Origin: Mesorhizobium sp. | GTDB lineage: Bacteria; Pseudomonadota; Alphaproteobacteria; Rhizobiales; Rhizobiaceae | DNA: 64,000 nt | NCBI RefSeq assembly: GCF_005063415.1 | Contig: NZ_SUEG01000004.1 | Coordinates: 53,290-117,289, forward strand | Direction: 5' to 3' | Shown: positions 26,941 through 34,909 of the stretch, piece after piece | Layout: each line of letters starts with the position of its first letter | Numbering within the stretch: the first letter of the stretch is position 1 | Position numbers and translations under genes: made by a program | Notes under the pieces: model-generated | Database searches by the model: none | Told to the model about the DNA's origin: nothing | Seen by the model: the letters and a program-made list of their open reading frames with translations, nothing else

Positions 26941-27311
26941 TCACGCCGCGCCGGCCAGCCCAGCCACGATCACGACATGCTGGCAGACATTGTCGATATC
27001 GCGAATGACATCATCGTTCCAGAAGCGCAGGACCGTCCAGCCCAGCGCTTCGAACTTCGCGGTTCTTGCAGCGTCCGATTCCGACGTTTCGGCCTGGCCA
27101 TGCTGGGAACCATCAAGCTCGATGATCAGCTTTTTGTCCGGGCATGCAAAATCGACGACATGGCCGGCGATAGCATCTGGCGCCGAAACCCCAGTCCCAT
27201 CAGCCTGTGAGCCCTTATCTCATTCCAAAGCTTGAGTTCGGCATCGGTCATCACCTTGCGCATCCTGCGCGCATTGCGGCGGTTATTGGCGGAAACTAGA
27301 TTGTGCGTCAT
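26941..27311 (-). pseudogene. Frameshifted DUF559 (Vsr-like endonuclease-fold) gene
   Basis: Reading from ATG at 27311, the frame gives MTHNLVSANNRRNARRMRK..LWNEIRAHRLMGLGFRRQM, the N-half of a DUF559 protein. Just after FRRQM the match jumps to another frame, IAGHVVDFACPDKKLIIELDGSQH..., ending in WNDDVIRDIDNVCQHV and a TGA at 26941-26943. One base is missing at about 27173, so the gene is broken (or there is a sequencing error). The intact family is ~120 residues with a very-short-patch-repair nuclease fold. It is bracketed by inverted repeats. Confidence 0.75.
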
Positions 27312-27318
27312 CGCGGTT

Positions 27319-27367
27319 CGCCCCCCTCTGTCCTGCCGGACATCTCCCCCTCGAGTGGGGAGATCGG
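27319..27367. repeat. Palindromic intergenic repeat, copy right of the DUF559 pseudogene
   Basis: GCCCCCCTCTGTCCTGCCGGACATCTCCCC is the inverted form of the copy at 26843-26894, so the two flank the pseudogene head to head. A third, degenerate fragment with a short insertion lies at 27423-27466. Confidence 0.7.
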
Positions 27368-27422
27368 ATGTCATTTCGGCTTTCGCCAATTTGCCAATGC
27401 TGCAAAGAAGCGCCGTCGCGAA

Positions 27423-27466
27423 GCTGCCGATCTCCCCGACGAGGAACCCCCAAGAAGGGGAGATCG
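27423..27466. repeat. Degenerate copy of the palindromic repeat
   Basis: Contains GCTGCCGATCTCCCC, then about ten inserted bases, then CCCCCAAGAAGGGGAGATCG. It retains the outer palindrome but lacks the CCGGCAGG half. It lies directly behind the XRE-cupin regulator gene stop, where the hairpin could end transcription. Confidence 0.6.
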
Positions 27467-27471
27467 AACTC

Positions 27472-28191
27472 TCACCCCGCGCTTTGCGGGTAGCAGATGA
27501 TCGAGAGATAGCGCATCGGCAGAACGGTCAGCACTTCCGGGCCGTGCGGCGCATCGGCGTCGAAGAACAGGCTGTCGCCGGGCTTCATCGGGTAGAGGTT
27601 GCTGCCGTGCCGGTAAACCACCTCGCCTTCGAGCATATAGAGGAACTCCATGCCTTCGTGCTGGAAGGTCGGGAACACGTCGGAATCCTCGGTCAGCGTG
27701 ATCAGATAGGGTTCGACGACGACGCCGCTGGTGTTGGAGCCGATATGGCCGAGCAGATTGTACTGGTGGCCGGCGCGCGTGCCGCGGCGCTCGACGTCGA
27801 GGCCTTCGCCGGCCTTGACGAAGACGGCGCTGCGCTCTTCTTCGAAGCGGCGGAAGAAAGCGGTGACAGGGACGCCGAGCGCCCGTGACAGCGCCTGCAA
27901 AGTTGTCAGCGACGGCGAGGTGATGCCGTTTTCGATCTTCGACAGCATGCCAAGCGAAATGTCGGTGGCGGCAGCCAGATCGGCGACGGTGATGCCGAGC
28001 TTCTTGCGGAAGGCCCGCACCTCGCGGCCGATGGCGACCTCCAGGACTTTTTCGCGAGTATCGCGAATGGCGTGAGGGTTCTGGGTGAGCGGCGCGCGTA
28101 TCTTGCGCGGATCGATTGCAGCGATCGACGGCTTGGCTTTGGCGACGGCGGCGGCCGCAGCAGGCTTTAGACTGGATGCTTTTTTCGCCAT
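27472..28191 (-). CDS. XRE-family transcriptional regulator with C-terminal cupin
   Basis: A 239-residue regulator. After an Ala/Lys-rich N-terminus, an HTH of the XRE/lambda-repressor type lies at about residues 52-110 (REVRAFRKKLGITVADLAAA...SLGMLSKIENG), and a cupin-2 sensor domain at ~160-235 (FQHEGMEFLYMLEGEV, GDSLFFDADAPHGPE). It sits divergent from tmm and between tmm and dmmDABC, so it is the best candidate for the local regulator of the methylated-amine genes. A TTCAC-N5-GTGAA dyad just upstream suggests autoregulation. The ligand is unknown. Confidence 0.85.
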   Translation of the reverse strand: MAKKASSLKPAAAAAVAKAKPSIAAIDPRKIRAPLTQNPHAIRDTREKVLEVAIGREVRAFRKKLGITVADLAAATDISLGMLSKIENGITSPSLTTLQALSRALGVPVTAFFRRFEEERSAVFVKAGEGLDVERRGTRAGHQYNLLGHIGSNTSGVVVEPYLITLTEDSDVFPTFQHEGMEFLYMLEGEVVYRHGSNLYPMKPGDSLFFDADAPHGPEVLTVLPMRYLSIICYPQSAG

Positions 28192-28215
28192 GTTGCCACC
28201 CCGGACCTTGCCGAT

Positions 28216-28234
28216 TCATTTCACTCACGGTGAA
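28216..28234 (-). promoter_or_regulatory. Candidate operator upstream of the XRE-cupin gene
   Basis: TTCAC (28220-28224) and GTGAA (28230-28234) form a perfect 5-bp dyad with a 5-nt spacer. On the minus strand the site also reads GAGTGAAATGAATC, sharing AGTGAAAT with the sites before tmm and dmmD. It lies about 30-45 nt before the regulator's start codon. Confidence 0.45.
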
Positions 28235-28406
28235 CATATTCGGTGCCGATACAGAAGCGCAACTCTCACGGCAAGCCACCCATGTCGAATTGCGCAATGT
28301 CCGGATTTCGCCCGAGCTACCACGTCGCTTGGAAATCCAGCTTGGTGAAACGAGGGTTTCGCGACAAGGCCTGTTGACAGCATCGAAGGGGCAATTACTG
28401 TCCTGT

Positions 28407-28424
28407 CAGTGAAATTTGTTTCGT
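28407..28424 (+). promoter_or_regulatory. Candidate amine-regulon operator upstream of tmm
   Basis: CAGTGAAATTTGTTTCGT with the dyad GAAA-N4-TTTC at 28411-28422. It matches the dmm-side site at 14 of 16 positions and ends 28 nt before the tmm start codon, between the likely promoter and the ribosome site. Confidence 0.6.
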
Positions 28425-28451
28425 TAGGGAAATGAGATCGGGAGGCCCGCA

Positions 28452-29810
28452 ATGAAAGATCGTGTTGCCGTCATCGGAGCCGGGCCGTCCGGCATGGCCC
28501 AGCTCCGGGCCTTCAAGTCGGCCGCCGACAAGGGCGCCGACATTCCCGAAATCGTCTGCTTCGAAAAGCAGTCCGACTGGGGCGGCCTGTGGAACTACAC
28601 CTGGCGCACCGGCCTCGACGAACACGGCGACCCGGTGCACGGCTCGATGTACCGTTACCTCTGGTCGAACGGCCCGAAGGAGTGCCTCGAATTCGCCGAC
28701 TACACGTTCGAGGAGCATTTCGGCCGGCCGATCGGCTCCTATCCGCCTCGCGCCGTGCTGTGGGACTACATCAAGGGCCGCGTCGAAAAATCCGGCGTGC
28801 GCCAATGGGTGCGCTTCAACAGCCCGGTGCGCATGGTCACCTTTTCCGAAACGACGAAGAAGTTCACGGTCACCGCGCATGACCGCACCAACGACGTCAC
28901 GTACTCGGAAGAGTTCGACAATGTCGTCGTCGCCTCGGGGCATTTTTCCGTGCCCAACGTTCCCTATTTCGAGGGCTTTTCGACCTTCAACGGCCGTATC
29001 CTGCACAGCCACGATTTCCGCGACGCGATGGAATTCAAGGGCAAGGACATTTTGATCATCGGCCGCTCCTATTCGGCCGAGGACATCGGCTCGCAATGCT
29101 ACAAATACGGCGCCAGATCGATCACCTCGAGCTACCGCTCGAAGCCGATGGGCTTCAAATGGCCGGAGAACTGGAAGGAGGTGCCGCTGCTGCAGAAAGT
29201 CGTCGGCAAGACGGCGCATTTCAAGGACGGCAGCACTAAAGACGTCGACGCCATCATCCTGTGCACCGGCTACCTCCATTCCTTCCCGTTCCTCACCGAG
29301 GATTTGAAGCTGAAGACCGCCAACCGCATGTGGCCCGACGGGCTCTACGAGGGCGTCGTCTGGGAGAAAAACCCGAAGCTGTCCTATATTGGCATGCAGG
29401 ACCAGTTCTACACCTTCAACATGTTCGACGCGCAGGCCTGGTTCGCCCGCGACGTCATCATGGGCCGGATCAAGCTGCCCTCGGCCGAAGCGATGGCCGA
29501 GCACGGCAAAAAGTGGCGGGCACGCGAGGAAACGCTGGAAGACGCCGAGCAGATGATCTGGTTCCAGGGCGACTACACCAGGGAGTTGATGGAGCAGACC
29601 GACTATCCGGGCTTCGACGTCGAGGCCGTCAATCAGACCTTCATGGAATGGGAGCACCACAAGGCGGAAGACATTATGGGCTTCCGCGACCATTCCTGTC
29701 GCTCGCTGATGACCGGCACGATGGCGCCGCTGCACCATACGCCTTGGCTGCAGGCGATGGACGATTCGATGGAGAGCTATCTTGAGGTGAAAGGCGTCGC
29801 GGCGGAGTAG
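28452..29810 (+). CDS. tmm: Trimethylamine monooxygenase (bacterial FMO)
   Basis: Tmm oxidises TMA to TMAO with NADPH and O2 on FAD. The 452-residue protein has the FAD motif GAGPSG (residues 9-14), the FMO fingerprint around [14 protein letters not shown] (~163), the NADPH motif [12 protein letters not shown] (~200) and [11 protein letters not shown] (~274), the counterpart of the FATGY motif. These segments are near those recalled for Methylocella/Roseovarius Tmm. The ATG follows GGGAGG. It is divergent from the XRE-cupin regulator and ends 27 nt before the convergent MocR-type gene. It starts the TMA pathway completed by tdm, dmmDABC and the N-methylglutamate genes. Confidence 0.92.
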   Translation: MKDRVAVIGAGPSGMAQLRAFKSAADKGADIPEIVCFEKQSDWGGLWNYTWRTGLDEHGDPVHGSMYRYLWSNGPKECLEFADYTFEEHFGRPIGSYPPRAVLWDYIKGRVEKSGVRQWVRFNSPVRMVTFSETTKKFTVTAHDRTNDVTYSEEFDNVVVASGHFSVPNVPYFEGFSTFNGRILHSHDFRDAMEFKGKDILIIGRSYSAEDIGSQCYKYGARSITSSYRSKPMGFKWPENWKEVPLLQKVVGKTAHFKDGSTKDVDAIILCTGYLHSFPFLTEDLKLKTANRMWPDGLYEGVVWEKNPKLSYIGMQDQFYTFNMFDAQAWFARDVIMGRIKLPSAEAMAEHGKKWRAREETLEDAEQMIWFQGDYTRELMEQTDYPGFDVEAVNQTFMEWEHHKAEDIMGFRDHSCRSLMTGTMAPLHHTPWLQAMDDSMESYLEVKGVAAE

Positions 29811-29837
29811 GGAGTCCGAACGGCGATTGCCTTTGCC

Positions 29838-31175
29838 TCAGACAACTTCCCGCGCGGGGTCGGCTGCCAGCGCCAGGGAATTTGCGACGTGCTCGAGGTG
29901 CTCCTCGTCCAGGATGCTGGTCGCGACGCGGACAGCGTTCGTTTTTCCTGTCGAAAACTTCGCTCCGGCATGGACCGCGATGCCGTGCGCGGCCAGCGTG
30001 ACCATCGCATAAGGTTCCGAAGCAACCGGAATGAGGACGCTGAGACCATATCCGGCGTCGATCGCGACATCGCGTTTCGCCAGTTCGCCGGCGAGCCGCT
30101 CGCGACGGTGGCGATACACCTCCTTCGCCTGCTCAACGAGGGCAGCCGTGGCCGGGTCTTGCACCAGCCAGGCGGTGGCCGCCTGCAGGATACGGCTGGT
30201 CCATCCCGAGCTGAAGCTGCGATAGGACTGGATCTGCTCGACGATCGTCGCCGATCCGGACAGCACGGCGAGCCGCAGGTCCGGGCCATGGGTCTTGGAA
30301 TAGGACAGGATGTGGACGACGCGATCGGGAAAGCGCCGGCCAAGCGAAATGCGCGGCGCCGAGGCAATATCGCCGACGCCGTCGTCTTCGACAATCAGCA
30401 CGTCGGTGCCGGCGAGCAGGTCGCCAATGACCTCCAGCCGCGCCGACGACATGCAGGCGCCGGTAACCGAATGGACGCGCGGCTGGAACAGGAACGCGAC
30501 GGGCCGCTGCCGCAGAGCGTTGGCAAGTGCATCCGGCAAGGGACCTTCACTGTCGCAGTCCACCGGGATGATCGGCACATCGAGATCCTCGAGGATGTCG
30601 AGCAGGCGAAGCGCCGTCGGGTTCTCGATAGCCACCGGCGCCCCCGGCGGAACCAGCGCATGCAGCAAGGTGTAGATGGCGTTGTAGCCGCCATTGGTGG
30701 CCAGGAACGCGCCGGGATCGTACGGCCATGACGGGCGCACCGCGGCCTCCAGCTCGGGCAGGATGCGCACCCGCTCGTAGCTGTTGAGCTTTTCGGCACG
30801 CGCGCCATGCGCCAGCGCGATGTCGAGCTGCGGCAAGAGCCTCACATCGGGCTCCGCGATCGCCAGGTTCAGAACGTCGTGTCCGTAATTGCCGCCGCTC
30901 ATGTGGCGCTCGGGCCGGGCGGCAAAGCGGTTGCCCATGATCCAGGTGCCGTTGCGTCCGCGGCCGCCGATGATCTTGTAGCGCCGCAGCTCGCTCCACG
31001 CCTGCGAGACAGTCGCCGGGCTGACGCAGAGCACATAGGCCAGATCGCGCACCGGCGGAAGTTTTGCGCCGACGGGCAGCGCGCCGCTTCTGATCAGCGC
31101 ACTGGTCTCGCGCGCGATGCCGCGCGTCGTGCGGTCGCCAAGGCGTTCAGCGAACCATCCTGCATCGAAATCCAT
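29838..31175 (-). CDS. MocR/GntR-type regulator with PLP aminotransferase-like domain
   Basis: A 445-residue MocR-family regulator. An N-terminal winged HTH (about 15-80, ALIRSGALPVGAKLPPVRDLAYVLCVSPATVSQAWSELRR) is fused to a class-I aminotransferase fold. The PLP lysine is in SYSKTHGPDLRLAVLSG and the cofactor-binding Asp in VEDDGVGD. Such proteins sense PLP-bound amino compounds. It is divergent from the gene at 31279, with tandem direct repeats between them, so it probably controls the 31.3-36.1 kb transport operon. Confidence 0.88.
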   Translation of the reverse strand: MDFDAGWFAERLGDRTTRGIARETSALIRSGALPVGAKLPPVRDLAYVLCVSPATVSQAWSELRRYKIIGGRGRNGTWIMGNRFAARPERHMSGGNYGHDVLNLAIAEPDVRLLPQLDIALAHGARAEKLNSYERVRILPELEAAVRPSWPYDPGAFLATNGGYNAIYTLLHALVPPGAPVAIENPTALRLLDILEDLDVPIIPVDCDSEGPLPDALANALRQRPVAFLFQPRVHSVTGACMSSARLEVIGDLLAGTDVLIVEDDGVGDIASAPRISLGRRFPDRVVHILSYSKTHGPDLRLAVLSGSATIVEQIQSYRSFSSGWTSRILQAATAWLVQDPATAALVEQAKEVYRHRRERLAGELAKRDVAIDAGYGLSVLIPVASEPYAMVTLAAHGIAVHAGAKFSTGKTNAVRVATSILDEEHLEHVANSLALAADPAREVV

Positions 31176-31205
31176 CGGAACCCGCGATCGTCAAAGCGAA
31201 TGTTC

Positions 31206-31243
31206 AATAACATAATAACATTTGATCGGCCAAAAATAAACAT
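31206..31243. promoter_or_regulatory. Direct repeats AATAACAT in the MocR-regulated divergent promoter
   Basis: Two perfect tandem copies of AATAACAT at 31206-31213 and 31214-31221, with an imperfect third (AATAAACAT) at 31235-31243. MocR-type regulators commonly bind spaced direct repeats. The location between the two divergent genes supports an operator role. Confidence 0.5.
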
Positions 31244-31278
31244 TTACCAATCGCCGGTCAAACATAGCTTTGAAGTTC

Positions 31279-32274
31279 ATGCCGATGCCCGCCTCCACCA
31301 CGCCCGTCTCCATCACGATAGCCACCCGCGATTGGGATTATCTCACTCCCTTGGTCCTGGGTGACGTCACCTCCAGCCGCCTGTCGGTGAAGGTTGATCG
31401 TGTCGCCACGCTGATCGCGGATCTCGGCACCGATCCGAACTACGATGCGGCGGAGGTCTCATTCAGCCGTTATGTGTCGGCCATGGCGGCGGGCCGGGAT
31501 ACGGTGGTTGGACTACCGTGCTTCATCATGCGCGGCTTTCGCCATCGCTGCATCATAACGGTCGAGACCAGCCCGCTGGAACGGCTCTCCGACCTTGCCG
31601 GCAAACGCATCGGCGTCACCGGCTGGCGCGATTCCGGCAACACATGGACGCGCGCGGCGCTTCGGCGGGAAGGCGTCGGCGTCGAGGATGCCTATTGGTT
31701 CGCCGGCAGGCTGACATCGGAGCACCCGGTCGCAGACCGCCTCGACGGATTCGGCAGGCCGGGTCGAATCGAAGCAGCGCCGGGCGAACGCCCGATGATG
31801 GAGCTGCTGGCGCAAGGCGAGCTCGACGCTGTTTTCACGCCCTTCATGCCGGACGGCTTTTTCGGCCCGGCTTCCGGCTTCCGGCAAGTGCTGCGCGATT
31901 TTCGCGCGGCCGAACGCGCCTATTTCGCCGACGTCGGTTATGTTCCGGGCATGCATCTGGTCGCCGTCAAGGCCGCAATGGCCAGGGAGCACCCCTGGCT
32001 GCCGCGGGAACTCGCCAGGCTGATCGACGAAAGTCAGCGCGTCTGGACGGCAAAGCGCCGAAAATATGCCGACACCTCGCCCTGGATCCTCGAGGAGCTG
32101 CTTCATGCGGGGCGCGACCTGCCTGCCTCCTGGAACGCCAGCGGCCTGCCTGCCAACCGGCGCATGATCGAGGATTTCGTCGCCGAGCTTCACGCCCAGG
32201 GCATTCTGACGGAGCCGATTTCCGCCGAAGCCTTGTTTCCTTTCGAGGCCAGGTCGCGGGCCACCGCAGCCTGA
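31279..32274 (+). CDS. 4,5-dihydroxyphthalate decarboxylase-like / periplasmic-binding-fold protein
   Basis: A 331-residue protein without a signal peptide. It opens VSITIATRDWDYLTPLVLGDV and carries RIGVTGWRDSGNTWTRAALRREGV and SWNASGLPANRRMIEDFV, the pattern of proteins annotated as 4,5-dihydroxyphthalate decarboxylase or NMT1-like binding-fold enzymes. ATG at 31279 is preferred over a TTG nine bases earlier; neither has a clear ribosome site. It is followed within 30 nt by a secreted binding protein. Its true reaction here is unknown; the ABC transporter context argues for catabolism of an imported compound rather than phthalate. Confidence 0.65.
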   Translation: MPMPASTTPVSITIATRDWDYLTPLVLGDVTSSRLSVKVDRVATLIADLGTDPNYDAAEVSFSRYVSAMAAGRDTVVGLPCFIMRGFRHRCIITVETSPLERLSDLAGKRIGVTGWRDSGNTWTRAALRREGVGVEDAYWFAGRLTSEHPVADRLDGFGRPGRIEAAPGERPMMELLAQGELDAVFTPFMPDGFFGPASGFRQVLRDFRAAERAYFADVGYVPGMHLVAVKAAMAREHPWLPRELARLIDESQRVWTAKRRKYADTSPWILEELLHAGRDLPASWNASGLPANRRMIEDFVAELHAQGILTEPISAEALFPFEARSRATAA

Positions 32275-32303
32275 CAACGCGCAATCAAGAACAGGAGAAT
32301 GCC

Positions 32304-33173
32304 ATGAGGACAATCAGCTTCATATTCGCCTCGCTCGTCACAATGCTGGCGCAGTCCAGCTTCGCCCAGGACATCCAAAAGCAATCGGTGAACGAAGACT
32401 TGCGCGCCCGGCTGCCGGAAGAGATCCGCACGGCGGGAAAGATCACAGCCGTCAACAACGGTTCGTTCCCGCCCTATGAGATCGTCACCGGCACCGAACT
32501 GTCGGGGGCGACCAGGGACATTTCGGACGCTATCGGCCAGCTGCTCGGCGTCGAAGTCGATCATGCCTCGGTCGCCGGCCTGCCGGCGTTGCTGAGTGGC
32601 ATCAATGCCGGCCGTTATCAGTTCGCGATGGGGCCTGTCGGCGACTATCCCGACCGCCAGAAATCCAACGACTTCATCGATTGGGTGCGCGAATACGTCG
32701 TCTTCGCCGTCGAGAAGGGCAACCCGCAAGACATTACCTCACTCGACACCGCTTGCGGCAAGCGCATCGCCGTCATGTCGGGCGGGTCGGCCGAAAAGGT
32801 CATCAAGCAGCAGGCACAGAAATGCACCGAGGGCGGCAAGCCGGCCGTCGAGGTGCAATCCTTCACCGACCAGCCGAGTTCGATACTGGCCGTCCGGTCG
32901 AAGCGCTCCGACGCATTCTTCTCCTCGCAGGCGCCGCTGACCTATTTCGTCGAGCAGGCGAAGGGCCAGCTGGAACTTTCAGGTGTCGGCCAGGCCAATG
33001 GGTTCAAGGACATCTATCAAGGCGCCGTCGTCAAGAAGGGCTCGCCGCTGGGCGGCGTGCTGCTCGACGCGTTCAAGATCCTGATGAAGAACGGCACCTA
33101 CGCCGCGGTCATGAAGAAATGGGGCCTCGAGAAGAACATGATCGACGCGCCCGGCATCAACCAGGGCCAGTAG
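32304..33173 (+). CDS. Periplasmic binding protein of an amino-acid-type ABC transporter
   Basis: A 289-residue family-3 solute-binding protein with an N-terminal signal peptide (MRTISFIFASLVTMLAQSSFA, cleavage after ~21). The SBP_bac_3 fold is visible from ITAVNNGSFPPYEIV through ALLSGINAGRYQFAMGPVGDYPDRQ to AVMKKWGLE. AGGAGA precedes the ATG. It delivers its ligand to the permease and ATPase that follow. The ligand may be an amino-acid conjugate, given the M20 amidohydrolase at the end of the operon. Confidence 0.9.
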   Translation: MRTISFIFASLVTMLAQSSFAQDIQKQSVNEDLRARLPEEIRTAGKITAVNNGSFPPYEIVTGTELSGATRDISDAIGQLLGVEVDHASVAGLPALLSGINAGRYQFAMGPVGDYPDRQKSNDFIDWVREYVVFAVEKGNPQDITSLDTACGKRIAVMSGGSAEKVIKQQAQKCTEGGKPAVEVQSFTDQPSSILAVRSKRSDAFFSSQAPLTYFVEQAKGQLELSGVGQANGFKDIYQGAVVKKGSPLGGVLLDAFKILMKNGTYAAVMKKWGLEKNMIDAPGINQGQ

Positions 33174-33181
33174 AGGCTGCC

Positions 33182-34102
33182 ATGACCGACGCGACCGCTG
33201 CCTACGCGGCCGGGCTGCCGCGACGTCCCGACGACGCGCTGCGCGATGTCAAACGAGCCCACCGGCCGTTTCCGCTCGTCCGGCTGGCGCTCTGGGCGTT
33301 CACCGTCGCCGTGGCGGCCGGCTTCGCCTATATCGTTGCGGTCAACCCGAATTTCGGCTGGCCGGTCGTCGCCCAGTATTTCTTCGATCCCACGGTCATG
33401 CAGGGGCTTTCCGTAACGCTCGGCCTGACGGTCGTGGCGATGATCCTGGGTATCGTGCTCGGCCTGCTGCTCGCCATCGCGCGCATGTCGAAGGACAGGC
33501 TGGCATCCTTCCTCTCCGGCCTGTTCATCTGGTTCTTCCGGGGAACGCCGCTGCTGGTGCAACTGATCTTGTGGTACAACCTTTCGACGCTGTTTCCGCG
33601 CATTTCCATCGGCTTCGCCAGTTGGAACACCAACGACCTGATCACGCCTTTGACGGCCGCGGTTCTTGGTCTGGCGCTGAACGAGGCCGCCTACATGGCC
33701 GAGATCATCCGTGGTGGATTGTTGTCGGTGGACAAGGGGCAGGCCGAAACGGCTGAAGCCTTCGGCATGACCCGCGCCCGGGCTTTACGGCGCATCATCA
33801 TCCCACAGGCGATGCGGTCGATCGTCCCGCCGACCGGCAATCAGCTGATCAGCATGATCAAGGCGACGTCGCTTGTCAGCGTCATCGCCATGGCCGACCT
33901 GCTTTACTCGGTGCAGTCGATCTACAACCGCACCTTCGAAATCATTCCGCTGCTGATGGTTGCAGTGCTGTGGTACCTACTGATCACCTCGGTTCTCAAC
34001 GTCGCGCAAGGCGCGATCGAACGCCACTACAGCCGCGGCGACCGCGGCGCCCGCGAGAAGACGGCGACCGCGACCCTGGAGGCTGCCAATGAGCGCGCAT
34101 GA
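33182..34102 (+). CDS. Amino-acid ABC transporter permease
   Basis: A 306-residue membrane protein of the HisM/GlnP type. It has the permease signature EAFGMTRARALRRIIIPQAM (the EAA loop contacting the ATPase) at ~196-215, about six helices, and a ~40-residue polar N-terminal extension. It starts 8 nt after the binding protein gene and overlaps the ATPase by 14 nt. A single permease gene implies a homodimer. Confidence 0.9.
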   Translation: MTDATAAYAAGLPRRPDDALRDVKRAHRPFPLVRLALWAFTVAVAAGFAYIVAVNPNFGWPVVAQYFFDPTVMQGLSVTLGLTVVAMILGIVLGLLLAIARMSKDRLASFLSGLFIWFFRGTPLLVQLILWYNLSTLFPRISIGFASWNTNDLITPLTAAVLGLALNEAAYMAEIIRGGLLSVDKGQAETAEAFGMTRARALRRIIIPQAMRSIVPPTGNQLISMIKATSLVSVIAMADLLYSVQSIYNRTFEIIPLLMVAVLWYLLITSVLNVAQGAIERHYSRGDRGAREKTATATLEAANERA

Positions 34103-34862
34103 CACGCCCCTGGTCCGGGCGCGCAACGTTCACAAGGCGTTCGGCCCGCTCGAGGTGCTGAAGGGCATCGACCTGGACGTCGCGCCTGGCGAGGTGGTGG
34201 TCGTTCTCGGACCGTCCGGCTCCGGAAAGTCGACCTTCCTGCGATGCATCAATCATCTCGAGGCGATCGACCAAGGGTCGATCGAAGTAGACGGCGAGCA
34301 GATCGGTTACCGGTTGCACGACGGCCGCCTCGACAAGCTTTCCGACCGGGCGATCGCAGCGCAGCGGCGCAAGATCGGCATGGTGTTCCAGCAGTTCAAT
34401 CTCTATCCGCACATGACGACCCTGCAGAACGTCATCGAGGCTCCGGTCGGCGTTCACCGGGAGAACCGCAAGGAGGCGACCGGCTACGCCCGCGAACTGC
34501 TGACCCGTGTCGGTCTCGCCGACAAGATCGACGCCTATCCGCGCCAGCTTTCGGGCGGCCAGCAGCAGCGCGTCGCCATCGCCCGTGCGCTCGCCATCCG
34601 CCCGAAATTGATGCTCTTCGACGAGCCGACGTCGGCGCTCGATCCGGAGCTGGTCGGCGAGGTGCTCGCCACCATGCGCGATCTCGCCAGGCAGGGCTTG
34701 ACCATGATCGTGGTCACGCATGAGATCGGCTTCGCCCGCGAAGCGGCGGATCGGGTGGTGTTCATGGACGACGGTAATGTGATCGAGGCCGGGCCTCCGG
34801 ACGAGGTTCTCGCCAAACCCAGGCACCCGCGCACGCGGGCCTTTTTAAGCCGTTTCATCTGA
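34089..34862 (+). CDS. Amino-acid ABC transporter ATP-binding protein
   Basis: A 257-residue ATPase of the GlnQ/HisP type with Walker [10 protein letters not shown] (~40), the signature LSGGQQQR (~155), Walker B LMLFDEP (~176) and the switch histidine in VVTHE. The start codon lies inside the permease gene, so translation is probably coupled. It energises uptake by the preceding permease. Confidence 0.93.
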   Translation: MSAHDTPLVRARNVHKAFGPLEVLKGIDLDVAPGEVVVVLGPSGSGKSTFLRCINHLEAIDQGSIEVDGEQIGYRLHDGRLDKLSDRAIAAQRRKIGMVFQQFNLYPHMTTLQNVIEAPVGVHRENRKEATGYARELLTRVGLADKIDAYPRQLSGGQQQRVAIARALAIRPKLMLFDEPTSALDPELVGEVLATMRDLARQGLTMIVVTHEIGFAREAADRVVFMDDGNVIEAGPPDEVLAKPRHPRTRAFLSRFI

Positions 34863-34909
34863 CAGCAAAGCCGGCGCGATTTACCTATTCGGCCAGCAAA
34901 GGACCTCCC

